A stretch of DNA of 64,000 bases, taken from Arthrobotrys musiformis. Taxonomy: Eukaryota > Ascomycota > Orbiliomycetes > Orbiliales > Orbiliaceae. Shown piece after piece: positions 10,386 through 21,309 of this stretch. The notes under the pieces were generated by a model. The model worked only from the letters and a program-made list of their open reading frames with translations, was not told the origin of the DNA and did not search any database. Both the position numbers and the translations under genes were made by a program. The stretch is taken from positions 1,550,001 to 1,614,000 of the forward strand of contig JAVHJL010000012.1 of the NCBI GenBank assembly GCA_036971715.1. Reading direction: 5' to 3'. Position 1 is the stretch's first letter; the number at the start of each line of letters is the position of its first letter.

Positions 10386-10594
10386 TTATAACAATTATAA
10401 CAATTATAACAATTATAACAATTATAACAATTATAACAATTATAACAATTATAACAATTATAACAATTATAACAATTATAACAATTATAACAATTATAAC
10501 AATTATAACAATTATAACAATTATAACAATTATAGCAATTATAACAATTATAACAATTATAACAATTATAACAATTATAACAATTATAACAATA
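10386..10594 (+). repeat. (TATAACAAT)n minisatellite, about 23 copies
   Basis: 9-bp unit, nearly perfect; one copy has TATAGCAAT (about 10530). The 9-bp period gives an open Tyr-Asn-Asn frame that should not be read as a gene. A few more units occur at 10686-10712, and the same unit occurs inverted at 13388-13510. Confidence 0.97.
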
Positions 10595-10600
10595 ACACTG

Positions 10601-10682
10601 ATGGAGCTCAGTGGGACAGGATGGAAACAGGGATTCGCGATGGAGCCCGATGGAACGCGATGGAGAGTTGTTTTTTTCCTAA
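10601..10682 (+). repeat. GATGGAGC-type dispersed repeat, copy 1
   Basis: Several GATGGA(G/A)C words followed by a T run and CCTAATG. The reverse complement of 40505-40595 has the same order: GATGGAGCGC words, GATGGAGAG, a T run, CCTGATG. It lies between two blocks of the TATAACAAT minisatellite. Confidence 0.7.
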
Positions 10683-10716
10683 TGCAGTTATAACAATTAT
10701 AACAATTATAACGATG

Positions 10717-11094
10717 ATTATAACAGCCTTAGCCACCAAACAGAGCCAACTAATCAAATTTCAATGTGTACGCCCAATAATTGAATTCTAAGTGACAGTG
10801 TCGTTATCATTCTCTAGGAAATAGGAAAGCTTATTTTGTTTGGGTTTCTGAATTTTCTGTTTTTTTTTTTTTTAAATACATAGGTATTAACTGAGCCTAT
10901 ATAAAGATCTGATTAATCTATCTCCTTTGAGTTGTCACTTCTGAGTCCTCTAGCTCTAATTCCTTGTTTTTTTTACCATAAATCCAGTCTGATTGCACAC
11001 TCACAGTTTGTCCCCATGTCCAAGCTTTTCATTGGGTAATTAACGACACACCTAGCCCATTGGATACAAATCACGAACCATTTCGTAACTCACT
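10717..11094. other. Upstream region of the RRM gene
   Basis: AT-rich with a T run near 10858-10873. TATATAA lies at about 10908, some 185 bp before the ATG at 11095, and may be part of the promoter. Nothing else seen. Confidence 0.3.
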
Positions 11095-11599
11095 ATGAGT
11101 CTTTCTTGCGATAGAGGTCTTTCCTGGCGTACAGATGACGACACTCTTCGTATGGGGTTCAAGGGGTTCGGCGAGATTGAGGAGGCGGTAAGTTGTCATT
11201 AATTTTTAGGCTCCCATAAACTTGTTGGGCCTGATTGACTAACTTAACTTTCTCGGTTTTCTCGGTTTCTGGCTCTGGTTTTCGTCATAGATCGTTATTA
11301 AGGACCGAGATACGGGACGTTCAAGAGGTTTCGGCTTCGTTAGATTCGCAAATAAGGCCGATGCTATCAGTGCGATGACGGCTAAGAACAACACTGAGTA
11401 AGCCACTGGTTGATTTGTAATGTTTTTGAGGGGCTAGAGTAACTGAGACGTTATGTATAGGTTTGATGGGCGATACATCCGCGTCGAAGCCTCGAATAAA
11501 GTTAATGCTGCTGGTCGCGGCAGGGGTTGGGGCCATTCAACGATTCCCCACGGTTCTAATATTGCTGCTCCTTTACATTGGACTGGCTTGCTGTTGTGA
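11095..11599 (+). CDS. Small RRM (glycine-rich type) RNA-binding protein, three exons, truncated tail
   Basis: The inferred join is 11095-11187, 11291-11397 and 11461-11599, 112 codons. Introns are GTAAGT..ATAG (103 bp, with a CTAAC-like branch) and GTAAGC..ATAG (63 bp). The spliced protein is one RRM: RNP1 is intact (RSRGFGFVRF in exon 2), preceded by IVIKDRDTG and followed by FDGRYIRVEAS. The usual RNP2 hexamer near the N-terminus (of the type KLFVGGL) is degenerate here (SLSCDRGLSW). Normally a long Gly/Arg tail follows; here only GRGRGWG is present and the frame ends about 20 residues later. Proteins of this family bind RNA in nucleus and cytoplasm. It may be a decayed paralog, but splice sites and RNP1 are well kept. 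Confidence 0.72.
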
Positions 11600-12502
11600 G
11601 AACCACACAAAAAAACCCAAACTTGATGTCGTATTTCCTTGGCCGCAGACTGAGGATTACACGAGGAGATGCGTAATCGGTTTTGTGGGGGCGCTTCACG
11701 TGCCAGTGACTTGGCAAGCTTTGGCATTTACTTCCAGCAACACCTTAATTGTCTACCATAGTCTCTCAAAGATAGTAAAGTTGTCGATGCACAAAATATT
11801 CTATTAACAATCAAACTTGAATAATTGTAGAAAAAGTCTTGAAAATAATTCTTTTTGATATTTTCAATCATTTCAGAAGAGATTTTGAGCGTTCTAGCAT
11901 CAAAATTTATGTTTTGTCACAACTTCGTACCCACTGGCATCTCACCGTGACGACCTCAGTTTTCAAAACTTTTCATCAGAAAATAATAAAATAAATATAC
12001 TTCTAAACTAAATATAATCCTAAAATTATTCAACCCGACCCAAATCTAGTAAAAGAGAAAAAAAAGAGAAAAAAAAAATTTACACAACGTAAACTTTTAT
12101 CGACTCGGAAGTTTTTCTTAAAGTATATTTTTTAGAAAAGGGCCGTTGAGAAGAATAAAATTCATTAATAGTAAAATTCTTCGTTGTCGTGGAGTTATTT
12201 ACAAAATCGGTGTGCCAAAACCTCTGGTAACTTGAAGGCACTGTACAAAGGGGGTGCTTTCTGCGAGCTGTTCAGTTCATTCATATCGTCGCTGTGTGCA
12301 AATCTATTACAACAACTCTTCAGCCCGCAGCCCCACGCCTCTAAAAACGCGAACTTCGTTGATTTGGGTGTAGGCGCGAATAGTAGGGCTCTAGTTGTGG
12401 GCTTAACTAGTTGTAGTAGTAGGCCTCCTTGTTTAGGTTGGGCTTTATGTGGGCTTTTCGGCTAGTTACCGCGCACGGCGCGGACGTCCAGCCCATTTTT
12501 AC
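11600..12502. other. Non-coding, AT-rich
   Basis: An A/T-rich block at 11810-12180 with an A-rich run near 12059-12080. The short ORFs look random. No RNA gene recognised. Confidence 0.35.
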
Positions 12503-13217
12503 TTACTCTATTGCAAAGGCGGGGGCATAAACGAGCCGTGGGTAAATTTGCAGCGTAAACTGCCATATCTTGTTTAGCCCCCAAGGAAAGTAAGTCCCAA
12601 GTTGGCTACTAAAGCAGTCGGACAAATCTGGGAGGAAATTTGCAGAGAGGAAATCCGAAAGCGAGAGGAAGGTATAATCCGGGTATCCGAGTCCTAAATG
12701 ATCTGCATATACTAAGGGTAGTCGATGCAAGCGGTTCTGAACAACAGGCGCGATAATTTCCCTAAACCCATTCTTTACCAAGTATTGGCAAATACTCTTC
12801 AGCCGAAAATTTATGAAGTCCTTGTGCTTCCATTATCCGCCTATCGATCTCAGCCGGTAAGTCTTCCTCTAGTTCTGACACTTGCGCAAGCTCGGAAGTG
12901 AACGGGTGGGCTATGTTAGTGGCCCTTTTCTTATTTGGACCGGTAGGACGAGAATGCCGAGCGAAGCCTAACTGTATGGCTGATGGGGATTTGTGATCGA
13001 TTTTTTTGATGCGTTTATTGGTGGATTGCATCCTCTTGGCCTCGAGCAGGCTTGGAACGAGACGATGCTGGGTGCTATCTTTAGGTGAACCGCCACCGAC
13101 AGCAAAAAAGCCATTCGACGAGGAAATAAGTTCAACCGGTGGGGATATTTGCACTTCTTTATTATTCTTGCTGTTTATTTTAAAATGGCGCAGCCACGTA
13201 CACAATAAATCCCACAT
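12503..13217 (-). CDS. Unknown ORF pair, possibly one gene with a frameshift
   Basis: On the minus strand 13217-12762 encodes about 150 residues, rich in Ser, Lys and Glu (SELAQVSELEEDLPAEIDRR near its end). It stops at 12762, and a second frame is open from 12781 to 12503 with an aromatic-rich peptide. The overlap suggests either a 1-bp frameshift or two chance ORFs. No domain recognised. The start is uncertain. Confidence 0.3.
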
Positions 13218-13387
13218 CCCACACAGAGAAATTCAAAATTCTTAATTAAACTTGAATAACGTTGACAGCACACTTTGTTATCCTTCAAGGTGTAAGCTTA
13301 GAAAAGATTTGAAAAGATTTCAAGTTGATTTAATGTTCGTTTTAGAAGATCAAATACAGAGCTTCAAGTTGGATCCGAGGGGTTCAT

Positions 13388-13510
13388 ACTAGTAGTAGTT
13401 GTTATAATTGTTATAATTGTTATAATTGTTATAATTGTTATAATTGTTATAGTTGTTATAATTGTTATAATTGTTATAATTGATAATTGTTATAATTGTT
13501 ATAATTGTTT
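13388..13510 (-). repeat. (TATAACAAT)n minisatellite, inverted, about 13 copies
   Basis: The same 9-bp unit as at 10386-10594, here as its complement (ATTGTTATA), with a few variant units (tgttatagt, tgataat). Confidence 0.95.
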
Positions 13511-13732
13511 GTCTCGTAAACCGGAATAATGTAGGCTTATGCTTGTAGGCTTATGCTTGATGTAAAGTAATTCATAGTGAGTATTATTTAGTAGGATAAA
13601 TAAAACAAAATAAAATGAAAAGATAGGCAGTCGGGTTTAAGTATAGCGCCGCTGTATTTAGTCATTTAAGGAATAAAACGATTTTTCTCCCCAAAATTGT
13701 TCCGCAAGAGCCTGAACGCCTCGGGTTGGTTG

Positions 13733-13905
13733 TTTATTCTATTTATTCTATTTATTCTATTTATTCTATTTATTCTATTTATTCTATTTATTCTATTTAT
13801 TCTATTTATTCTATTTATTCTATTTATTCTATTTATTCTATTTATTCTATTTATTCTATTTATTCTATTTATTCTATTTATTCTATTTATTCTATTTATT
13901 CTATT
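13733..13905 (+). repeat. (TTTATTCTA)n minisatellite, about 19 copies
   Basis: 9-bp unit, almost perfect. The period is a multiple of three, so three frames (Ile-Asn-Arg, Phe-Ile-Leu, Tyr-Ser-Ile repeats) stay open; none is a gene. Confidence 0.97.
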
Positions 13906-14072
13906 TGCCCGGGACATCCCTAGTAATTTATAAAGCCATTAGGGTCACCTCTATTCAACATTTCATCATCGGACAGATCCCATCCTTCTTCCTACCTCTC
14001 TCTCACCGTCACCAAAAAGGTTTCACCATAGAACACTCCTCATAACACTTGCACCGCAGATCCAATTTCCAG

Positions 14073-14620
14073 ATGTCTAGCATCTCGCGCCCCTCGTATG
14101 GCGAGAGGTCTAGGATGGGCACTATGGGAATTCTTGTGAATTCAGAAAACAAGGTTCTGCTTATTCGCCGTCGCCAAAAGACCAAGGAAAATAGAGAATG
14201 GCCAGTGGGGCTGTTCCTTCTACCTACTTGAGCAGGCTAATCCAGAGAAGGATCCCGAGGTTCGTTAATGACCTATTTCCCCTTTACCCTTAATCGCGTC
14301 GCGACCTCGTTGTTGCTTTTGAAAGTATGGATCTTGACCGGAGCCATCCTCGCCAGATTATGGAACCGCACAAGCATGCTGGACTGAGGTGGATTCGATG
14401 GGATCAAATGTGGGCCGAGATTGAAGCCGACATTGCTAAGAAAGATAGGTCTGGCGATGAACCGCGCTATTTCGAGTCAATGAAGAACATGGTCCGGAAG
14501 TATCCGCGGCGCAGCCATCCGAATTCACTACGGGTAAGAGTTGATGCGTGCACGTGCGCTGTCGATATATCGGATTTAAATGCTTCGAAATCAGTAGAGG
14601 TCGAACCAACCATATTAGGC
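14073..14620 (+). pseudogene. Nudix hydrolase relic lacking the Nudix box
   Basis: The ATG at 14073 starts a peptide typical of fungal Nudix N-termini (MGILVNSENKVLLIRRR, then EWPVG where the Pro-Gly-Gly turn is expected), ending at TGA 14229. From about 14306 another frame carries the C-terminal part (LVVAFESMD, then IMEPHKHAGLRWIRWDQMW). The Nudix box, which holds the metal-binding glutamates needed to hydrolyse nucleoside-diphosphate substrates, should lie between the halves but is absent. A GTAAGA donor-like site is at 14534. The gap is too short and has no suitable acceptor to be an intron carrying the box, so deletion is inferred. Confidence 0.65.
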
Positions 14621-14639
14621 TAGGCGTACGGAGTTCACA

Positions 14640-16139
14640 TGTTCTGTTGTATTTTGGTTTTCAACACATCTTGGCATTTCCGTTATTCTATAAATGTTTT
14701 CACGGGCATCATTCTTTTATATAAGAGGCATCGATTTTCGTTCACATCTTTTTGTACATACTCTGTCATTACCGCATAATATACACCTACTGTCACTACC
14801 GAATCGTCGTTCTAGGTTGCATTCTCTTATTCTTTATAGGCGTACCGCTGATAGGGCAGTTGAGTGCTGCTTGGCTAGCATATAGCCTATTCCCACCCTC
14901 ACACCATGTTGTGTCAACAAACGTAAAAAATAACTCCTGTGTTTACTGTCCATGTATGTATGCCCACGTACTGTATGTATGCCTCCTTTTTTATCCTTTT
15001 TGTTTTTCTTCCTCAACTTGAAGTAGCTATTCGCGCATAGGGTAGCTCACATGTACATCTTCAATGTCAACCCAAGCATGTTGTTGAATTTCAAGTATCC
15101 AAGTATACGAGGTGACTTTTCAGGACTTTATGTCCATGATCTCTATTATTATTATTATTATTATTATTTATCATACACGCATGCAACCTTTCAGTTATGG
15201 CGGAGGTAGATATCTAATTATAGATAATAACATGAAGAAGAAGTGAATACAAACTTAATTCTTTACAACTTAATTCTTTACATGATTTCTGGTTTTTAGA
15301 AAATATCTAAATTCTTTTGTCTATTTTTCTATTGTTCTCTTTGGAACTGTTAAATATTTCAATAGAGAATACGTCGTATATCTGCTGTTTTTAACCACCC
15401 ACTTTGATGTAAAGTCAGAAAATTGTATTATATTCAGAACGATCCACAAAGGCGGGTTCTAACTATAATTATATTTTTCTTATTGTTACTTTTTATACTT
15501 TTGTAGGAAGTCTAGATTCTATTTTAAGTAGGAACTAGGCTACTAGTACTGTTCTTATTGTGAGGTACCCACACATATCCTTTATAGAGCGGGGATTACT
15601 GTTTCTATTTTTACTAGTAAGTAGTAGAACTACTTCTATTTTATAGTAGTAGTAAGTGTAGCTGATATCTATAGTAGCTTGTGAGGCGTTAATTATAAAG
15701 TCACGAAAATGACACCGAATCAGCTGATCGAAAAGCCCACTGAACAAATTCCTCGCAGGAAAAGAGTTAAATCCCTCCTTTCAGTTTAAAGGCTTGGTAT
15801 TGCCGGTGGGCTCGATCCGGTGGGCTCGATTTTGATTCTTCGTTTGGGACAAGTCTTGACCTCTTAGAGACCTTGGGCTTGTTTTACCCCTGCCCTAAAA
15901 CACCCAAACATAAAATTTGGAATGAATTGGAGAGATACAAAACCTATTTAAAATATTCGAAAATTTATTTGATTTTGAACTAACAATTTTGGTCTATGCC
16001 ACGATCAAGCCCCACGTTACTCTGGGGGTCACTCCCTGCGCCTCGCATTACTGATGACATTTGATTGACTCGGAATTTCACTATTTAAGTTACGAGCCCG
16101 CACCATGGTGATTGTGAATCTAAGTCTTCCGATCTCAAC
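14640..16139. other. Non-coding, AT-rich
   Basis: A (TAT)n run at about 15143-15169 and an A/T-rich block at 15230-15680. Two short direct phrases (ccggtgggctcgat) occur at 15803-15830. No gene seen. Confidence 0.35.
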
Positions 16140-16781
16140 ATGGATCTAATCGTCGTACTATTTTTGCCCCTCCTCTGCGCTGCTGATACCTTTGTAAGGC
16201 AGATTCGTTATTCTGGCCCCGAGTGGCGCAATGCCAACGAGAGCGAGAGTCCTGGTCCCGACATGTGCTTCGGCGACAGGGGCACGGTTGGTACGCAACT
16301 AGGTTTAGTCCCTTGCAGTGAGATAGATAGCACCACTTGGACCCTAGATACCGACCTAGCATGGATTCCTGATATTCACAGATTTCGCTTCAACGGTACT
16401 CTACAAAATACACGAAGCAAGAACTGTGCAATCTTTCGGTCGACTTTAGACCACGGCCGACTCCCATCACCTCTTGGCCCACTCGGGAGGGTTGATTCTA
16501 CAGTCTGCAGTGACTCTTCATCATGGTTGGAGCTGATTATTCAAGGAAGCATAGAGGCACCAGGAACTGTAGCAATATTCAATCACCAGTTCGATCCTTA
16601 CAACCAGTACTGTAGTAACGCTCAACGAGGAAGCGTTGCAAACACATATCCTATAGGGAAGGGATCCGGATTGTTTGTCATGGGTTGCTCCTCAAAAGAC
16701 AACTGGGTCATCGATCCACCTTTAGCGCAGATATTTAACAATCTAAGTAGCGTGGCTTTGTTTTCTAATAAAGGCGGCTAA
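16140..16781 (+). CDS. Small secreted cysteine-containing protein
   Basis: 213 codons, intact. Residues 1-15 form a signal peptide: short, strongly hydrophobic, then Cys-Ala-Ala-Asp. The mature part has six cysteines (in MCFGD, VPCSE, KNCAI, VCSDS, YCSNA and GCSSK contexts), compatible with three disulfides, and two N-glycosylation sequons (NES, NGT). The segment with CFGDRGTVGTQLGLVPC followed by TTWTLDT recalls a ricin-type beta-trefoil repeat, but this is only a visual resemblance. The ATG is well placed (tcaacATGG). It stands alone between non-coding regions, like many fungal effector-type genes. An extracellular role is inferred; the activity is unknown. Confidence 0.75.
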   Translation: MDLIVVLFLPLLCAADTFVRQIRYSGPEWRNANESESPGPDMCFGDRGTVGTQLGLVPCSEIDSTTWTLDTDLAWIPDIHRFRFNGTLQNTRSKNCAIFRSTLDHGRLPSPLGPLGRVDSTVCSDSSSWLELIIQGSIEAPGTVAIFNHQFDPYNQYCSNAQRGSVANTYPIGKGSGLFVMGCSSKDNWVIDPPLAQIFNNLSSVALFSNKGG

Positions 16782-17514
16782 TGTAAAGCTGTTTTTTGGT
16801 TTTATATAGCATGAAAATTGAATTGGATGTAAACCAAATGATATCAGAGTATATTTTGCCTTCCAGTAATCTACGCTCAAGAGGTCATTAAATACATAAT
16901 ATAAATCAAGGCAGTTATAGTCCACACAGTAGGGGTTAGTCGTATAGCGCCGGTTTTAGAAATTTTTGAATTTGGAATTCGGAAATAAAATTTATCTGAA
17001 AGCTCACCTGCATCAGCACTACAATAACTCTAGCGGGCCTAAGCCCCAAGGTTAGGACACTATAATGGGTCGGAAGGGTTGGGATGGGGCTGGGCGCAGG
17101 TAAAACAACCTCTACTAATTAGGCCTCTACATTGGTTTCGCGCGCCAGGCCTATTGGCCCGAATATCAAGGTCTGACTCTAGAAAGTCTTGTCGGGCAGA
17201 TATACTATGACGGAGATCGCAGTAATTCTATAGTCAAAGTCTTGCTTCCTCGAAATCTTTCAAATTAAAAAGTCTTCCCATTTTGAGAATGGAATCAATC
17301 GCGAACTCAAGAAAACACTACTGCAATCCATCTTGGCCATGATGTAGATTACAGGTGCTCGATCCATGTATAAAGAGTGAAATCATATATACACGAGCAA
17401 GTGTGAGCCGTATTTGCAGTTCAAGACTAATATACATAGTCTTCAAACTCGTAAATACGATTTATCGTAAAGACCGATAGGACTTAGGGTCGGTCAACGG
17501 GGGGTCGGTCAACG
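16782..17514. other. Non-coding
   Basis: No gene seen. An immediate duplication (gggtcggtcaacgg, twice at 17488-17516) borders the dispersed repeat that follows. Confidence 0.35.
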
Positions 17515-17930
17515 GAATACGAAAATAAGGAAAGCGATAGGCGTGTCACTTCGATGCGTCCCCTGGCGACCTCAAGCTCTTTGATGCAGAGTATGGGACT
17601 GAAGGTCGAGAAATCAGACCGGGCTCGACGAGACAGTTCGACATCGACTTAGACGAAAGCGGTACGTTCCTTATTGCTGAGGCGATCGTTGACGCAGCCA
17701 GAGGCCCAACTTTGGATACATATTCCTTCATTAGAGTTCGTATATGAATATGCTGTGGCTAATGATATCGTGACGCGACGAATATCGAGATGACGATATA
17801 TTTACTGTAGGTTTATCTATCTTTTTAATATTATTCGGAAAGAGGTTTGTTCTGCATATTTCGCAGAAGATGTGATGGGACGGAAAGGAGGTAGTGAAGC
17901 TTCGAAGTTCAAAGAAGAACATGTACATGT
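17515..17930 (+). repeat. Dispersed repeat, copy 2 (pair with 9058-9435)
   Basis: Same order as copy 1, including the AT-rich 3' part and its end near cggaaaggaggtagtgaag. It keeps CAG where copy 1 has TAG. It has small indels relative to copy 1 near 17545 and at 17755-17800. This copy is the less mutated of the two. Confidence 0.8.
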
Positions 17931-19847
17931 CTACGTCTATCGAGCGGTCGGGACGCAGAGAATATATACACGAAGGGTTCCCCTCACAGTAAGACTGAAT
18001 CGAATCAACCAACCTAACACCTATCCTCAAGGCCGGCCAGCCGCTTTTTTTTTTATTAAAGAGGGGTTGCATTAATACCAAACATGGTTGCAAAAGATCC
18101 TCTTCGGGCGGGGATCGAATTTCAATAGTTGGTTTGGCACTGTTTTCCACGAAGTTGAAACCGGTTTCAAAGGACAAATTGCTTGATCAACCTTACCCAC
18201 GAGCCTCGAATAAAGAACTGTAGGAATCAGTGGGTCATAAGTCCATCACCGCGTAATCTGCAGGATTTAGACACATCAGAAGAGAGAGATATTTTATGGT
18301 CACAGGAGCTTATCGTGAAATATACAGGATGTTTGGCTAGTCATAGTTGGCATCATAGACCACACAAAACAGGACCGAAGTAATAATATAGCTGTACATG
18401 TATTGGAATTTATTTTGTAAATTGGTTGTCCTCTACCAAAGTGAGTAGCCAATATCGCAAGGGTTCTAATTACATGCAACAAGCTCCACCCCAGAGCGAT
18501 GCAAAGTCCATTGAAGGCATGATCATGAGTTAACGCCGACCGCGCAACTAGCTGTTTGCAAATGCACTGACATTTCCGGGATACACATATTAGGCCCTAA
18601 ACACGTTTGATTCCAGCGGAATTAACAACCAAAGATATCTAACTTCTATCTGTAACGTAGTAATGCATGTATGCAGGATCCTACCCTAGGGGCTGATTGG
18701 TGACGCATTTCTCAAACCTTGAGGGTGGATAGCCTCATATTCCAATTCAACAAAGACAGTTTCAGGCTGGAGCCAAGTTATACTCTTCGGGCGGAGAAGT
18801 GGAGGATGCAAAAGAGGGAGAATATGTTTAATAAAGGGGAGAGGTCCCCATCGAGCGCCCAGCTCCTCGACGCTACAGGGGCCCTTCCCGATGGCACGGC
18901 CCTTATTCGCGCTTGCACAGCGGACCTAAAAACGCCGCGCCCCGAGTCTCATATTCTTCTCAGGAAATAAAAGACGGGAAAGAGCGGGGTAGTTCGTTTC
19001 TTAGTTTAACTACGGAGTAGACATCACCTAATTCTACATAGTATTATTCTGTTCTGAATCATATATTATCAGCCTTCCAACCCAAGCACAACCCCGAGAA
19101 CACTTCCACTATGGGACTAAATTGATGCCTGTTAGGAGGATGTAGGATACCAGCTATGGGGGGTACTGATGCTTCCGTTTGGTATGGAAGTGAGACCCAG
19201 GACGACTTTTCATGCCGATTACTTCCTTCTGAAATGTCTGTATAATGCGTGTAATAATTCTGCCGTGCAATTAATTAATTAATTCTCCAGAACCGCCACC
19301 ACCGCCGCCGCCACCACCACCACTACACTAGTAGTGGCAGTGGCAGTATGTAAGCAGCGTGTCTACGGCCTACTATTCTACGACATTCACGCCTATGTGA
19401 TTCACAACAATAATAAATAATCGTATTACTAACTAAGAAACTAACTAAGAAACTAACTAAGAAACTAACTAAGAAACTAACTGAGAAACTATATAGTTGA
19501 CGTCTGAGCTGTGAAGTGTGAAGAGAACGCAAACGCGTATTGTGAGAAAGAAAGATGTTTTCCTATGTGTACGCGTACGCGTAGAATTTTGTGTAACCGT
19601 CGTGAATCCTTCTGTAAAGGCATGTTGAATAAAAGAGATAGAACTTCCTCTGATATCTGCTGATTCCAGTATTAGGGAATATAATTAACAACTTCCTCTG
19701 AATGGTGCTGTGATACCCCTGAAATCAAGCCGGTTTTTCAAACACCATATAATAATAGAACCATAGTGACTTCCAACCTACCGAAATCAATAAAGCCGAC
19801 TTCTCTCGGTCTTTTAGACCACTTTCGATTAATTTAGGCATCTATAT
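17931..19847. other. Non-coding with simple repeats
   Basis: A T run at 18046-18056, a TTAA run at about 19270-19284, a CCACCGCCG-type run at 19295-19325 and the 12-bp tandem repeat listed separately. The open frame at 18719-18970 shows no recognisable domain and no repeat partner in this window. Confidence 0.35.
19428..19492 (+). repeat. 12-bp tandem repeat (AACTAAGAAACT), about 5 copies
   Basis: Five consecutive units with one A-to-G variant in the last unit. Confidence 0.95.
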
Positions 19848-20009
19848 ATGGATCAATATATTCCTAGCGATTACCAGGAGTATAAAGATTGGTGCCTGCA
19901 GACCGGTGATTTTTTTGGTGGTAAAGCCATTAATGCTTTTATTTTCATGCATTTTATCCAGGATATGGAATATATCTTCTTCGAATGGGCTCTGACTAGC
20001 TCTGCTTAA
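19848..20009 (+). CDS. Possible small ORF, 53 residues
   Basis: ATG at 19848 to TAA at 20007. The peptide is hydrophobic and aromatic in its second half (NAFIFMHFIQDMEYIFFEW) and looks less random than its surroundings. No family recognised; it may be the end of a decayed gene. Confidence 0.25.
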   Translation: MDQYIPSDYQEYKDWCLQTGDFFGGKAINAFIFMHFIQDMEYIFFEWALTSSA

Positions 20010-20699
20010 GAATTTAAATGAGGGTTGATAGTTTTTTTATAGCTTGTACTTAGAAGGGTTGAGACTGCCTAGAAGAATAACACGGCTAGTTACCGCGAAT
20101 CAAAACTTCCACATTGCAAACCTTAGTTCTCCCGTGCGAATGAAAGGACTACTTCTTTATCTCCTTCACGGTTCGTATAATATGTACCAGTCTCGTAACC
20201 AAAATATACGACCAGTCTCGTAACCAAACTGAATATATGACCTTCTTGTGTTGCTACCAACATGCAAATACTGGGATTCGAGGCTAGGAAATACCGAAGT
20301 AAAAGTACATGTATACTTATGTAATGTACAATATAGGAATATAGCACACGGATCGGTAGCCTCGAGACACGAATTGGAGACTTATACGCCCACAGATGCA
20401 TATGAATTTCAGAATCATGGCGTGGGATTTTTAACCGACTCACGCCATTTACCTTTTTTCCTCTTCGTAAAAGCTTAAACTCCTCCTGCCCCACCTCCTC
20501 TCATCCTCTTTTCTCCTCATCCCACTCTACCTCTACTGGTCACTTCTCATCCTCACTCTATCATCCTTACGACTCAACCCTCCTGATCCTGCCGGTGGCC
20601 CTGCTGCCCTCAAAGCAGCGGGCCGAACCATATACGGGCTTGACGAGCTGTGGCTGTCATCGGGCCGAACTATATACGGCTTTGACGACATGCCTGCCT
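20010..20699. other. Non-coding with a short direct repeat
   Basis: Two copies of a roughly 28-bp phrase beginning gggccgaac(c/t)atatacgg lie at 20619-20650 and 20660-20690. A duplicated phrase (cagtctcgtaaccaaa) is at 20189-20229. No gene seen; it may belong to an old LTR. Confidence 0.35.
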
Positions 20700-21278
20700 C
20701 TATTCCCTGAAAGACAAGAAACGACATCGGCGAACTCCACCTAAGTACGGGAAGCTCATTATCTGGGTACGCGATACAATTCCCTTATCTTTTCTGCGAC
20801 CCTTCCCTCTGCCGAGAGGGCAAAAGAGAACGACGGCTGGCCTCGATGAAACCAAACAAAGATTTACGAGTACGTTCAAAGGAAGCCGATCTTCTAGAAT
20901 AAGACGGCTCCGTCGGGCTTTGATAACCCGGCTGTGATGACGGGCCCCGGTCTGATGCTCTATATCGACGACCCAGCTGCGATTACGGGTCTCGAGCCTG
21001 ACGCTACCACCAAAAGACCTTGACAACCTCGGAGCCGCTGGAAGGAACAAATCCATCACTTCCCGCTTACGACCACCGACCGAGGACTTAACAGTCCAGC
21101 GGTACAAATAGAAGCAACCCGAGAACGGAGCCTGCGAGCTCGTTCCAAGATGAGGAACTGAGCCTAGGAGCAGCAAGCAGAAGAAAAAGTTGATGTGGGT
21201 TCGGGAAGGTCGGCGTTTATATTCCATTTTGATTCCGAACAGGTTATCTCCTTGAGCAGAAAGCATTCTTCCAGTCAC
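20700..21278 (-). CDS. Unknown ORF, low confidence
   Basis: 192 codons without stop, Arg- and Ser-rich, with one hydrophobic segment (FFFCLLLLGSVPHL). The start is within a GC-rich stretch. The sequence could be an LTR or untranslated region of an old element rather than a gene. No domain recognised. Confidence 0.2.
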   Translation of the reverse strand: MTGRMLSAQGDNLFGIKMEYKRRPSRTHINFFFCLLLLGSVPHLGTSSQAPFSGCFYLYRWTVKSSVGGRKREVMDLFLPAAPRLSRSFGGSVRLETRNRSWVVDIEHQTGARHHSRVIKARRSRLILEDRLPLNVLVNLCLVSSRPAVVLFCPLGRGKGRRKDKGIVSRTQIMSFPYLGGVRRCRFLSFRE

Positions 21279-21309
21279 TCAGTCGGGATTTCGCCCTTTT
21301 TTCAGAACT

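Noticed and set aside
10372..10791. Asn/Tyr-rich ORF of 139 residues
   Set aside because: Open only because of the 9-bp repeat; no conserved flank.
10386..13905. CRISPR-like array from regular repeats
   Set aside because: Repeats are continuous without spacers; the genome is eukaryotic.
13666..13933. Ile-Asn-Arg, Phe-Ile-Leu and Tyr-Ser-Ile repeat ORFs
   Set aside because: Three frames of the same minisatellite.
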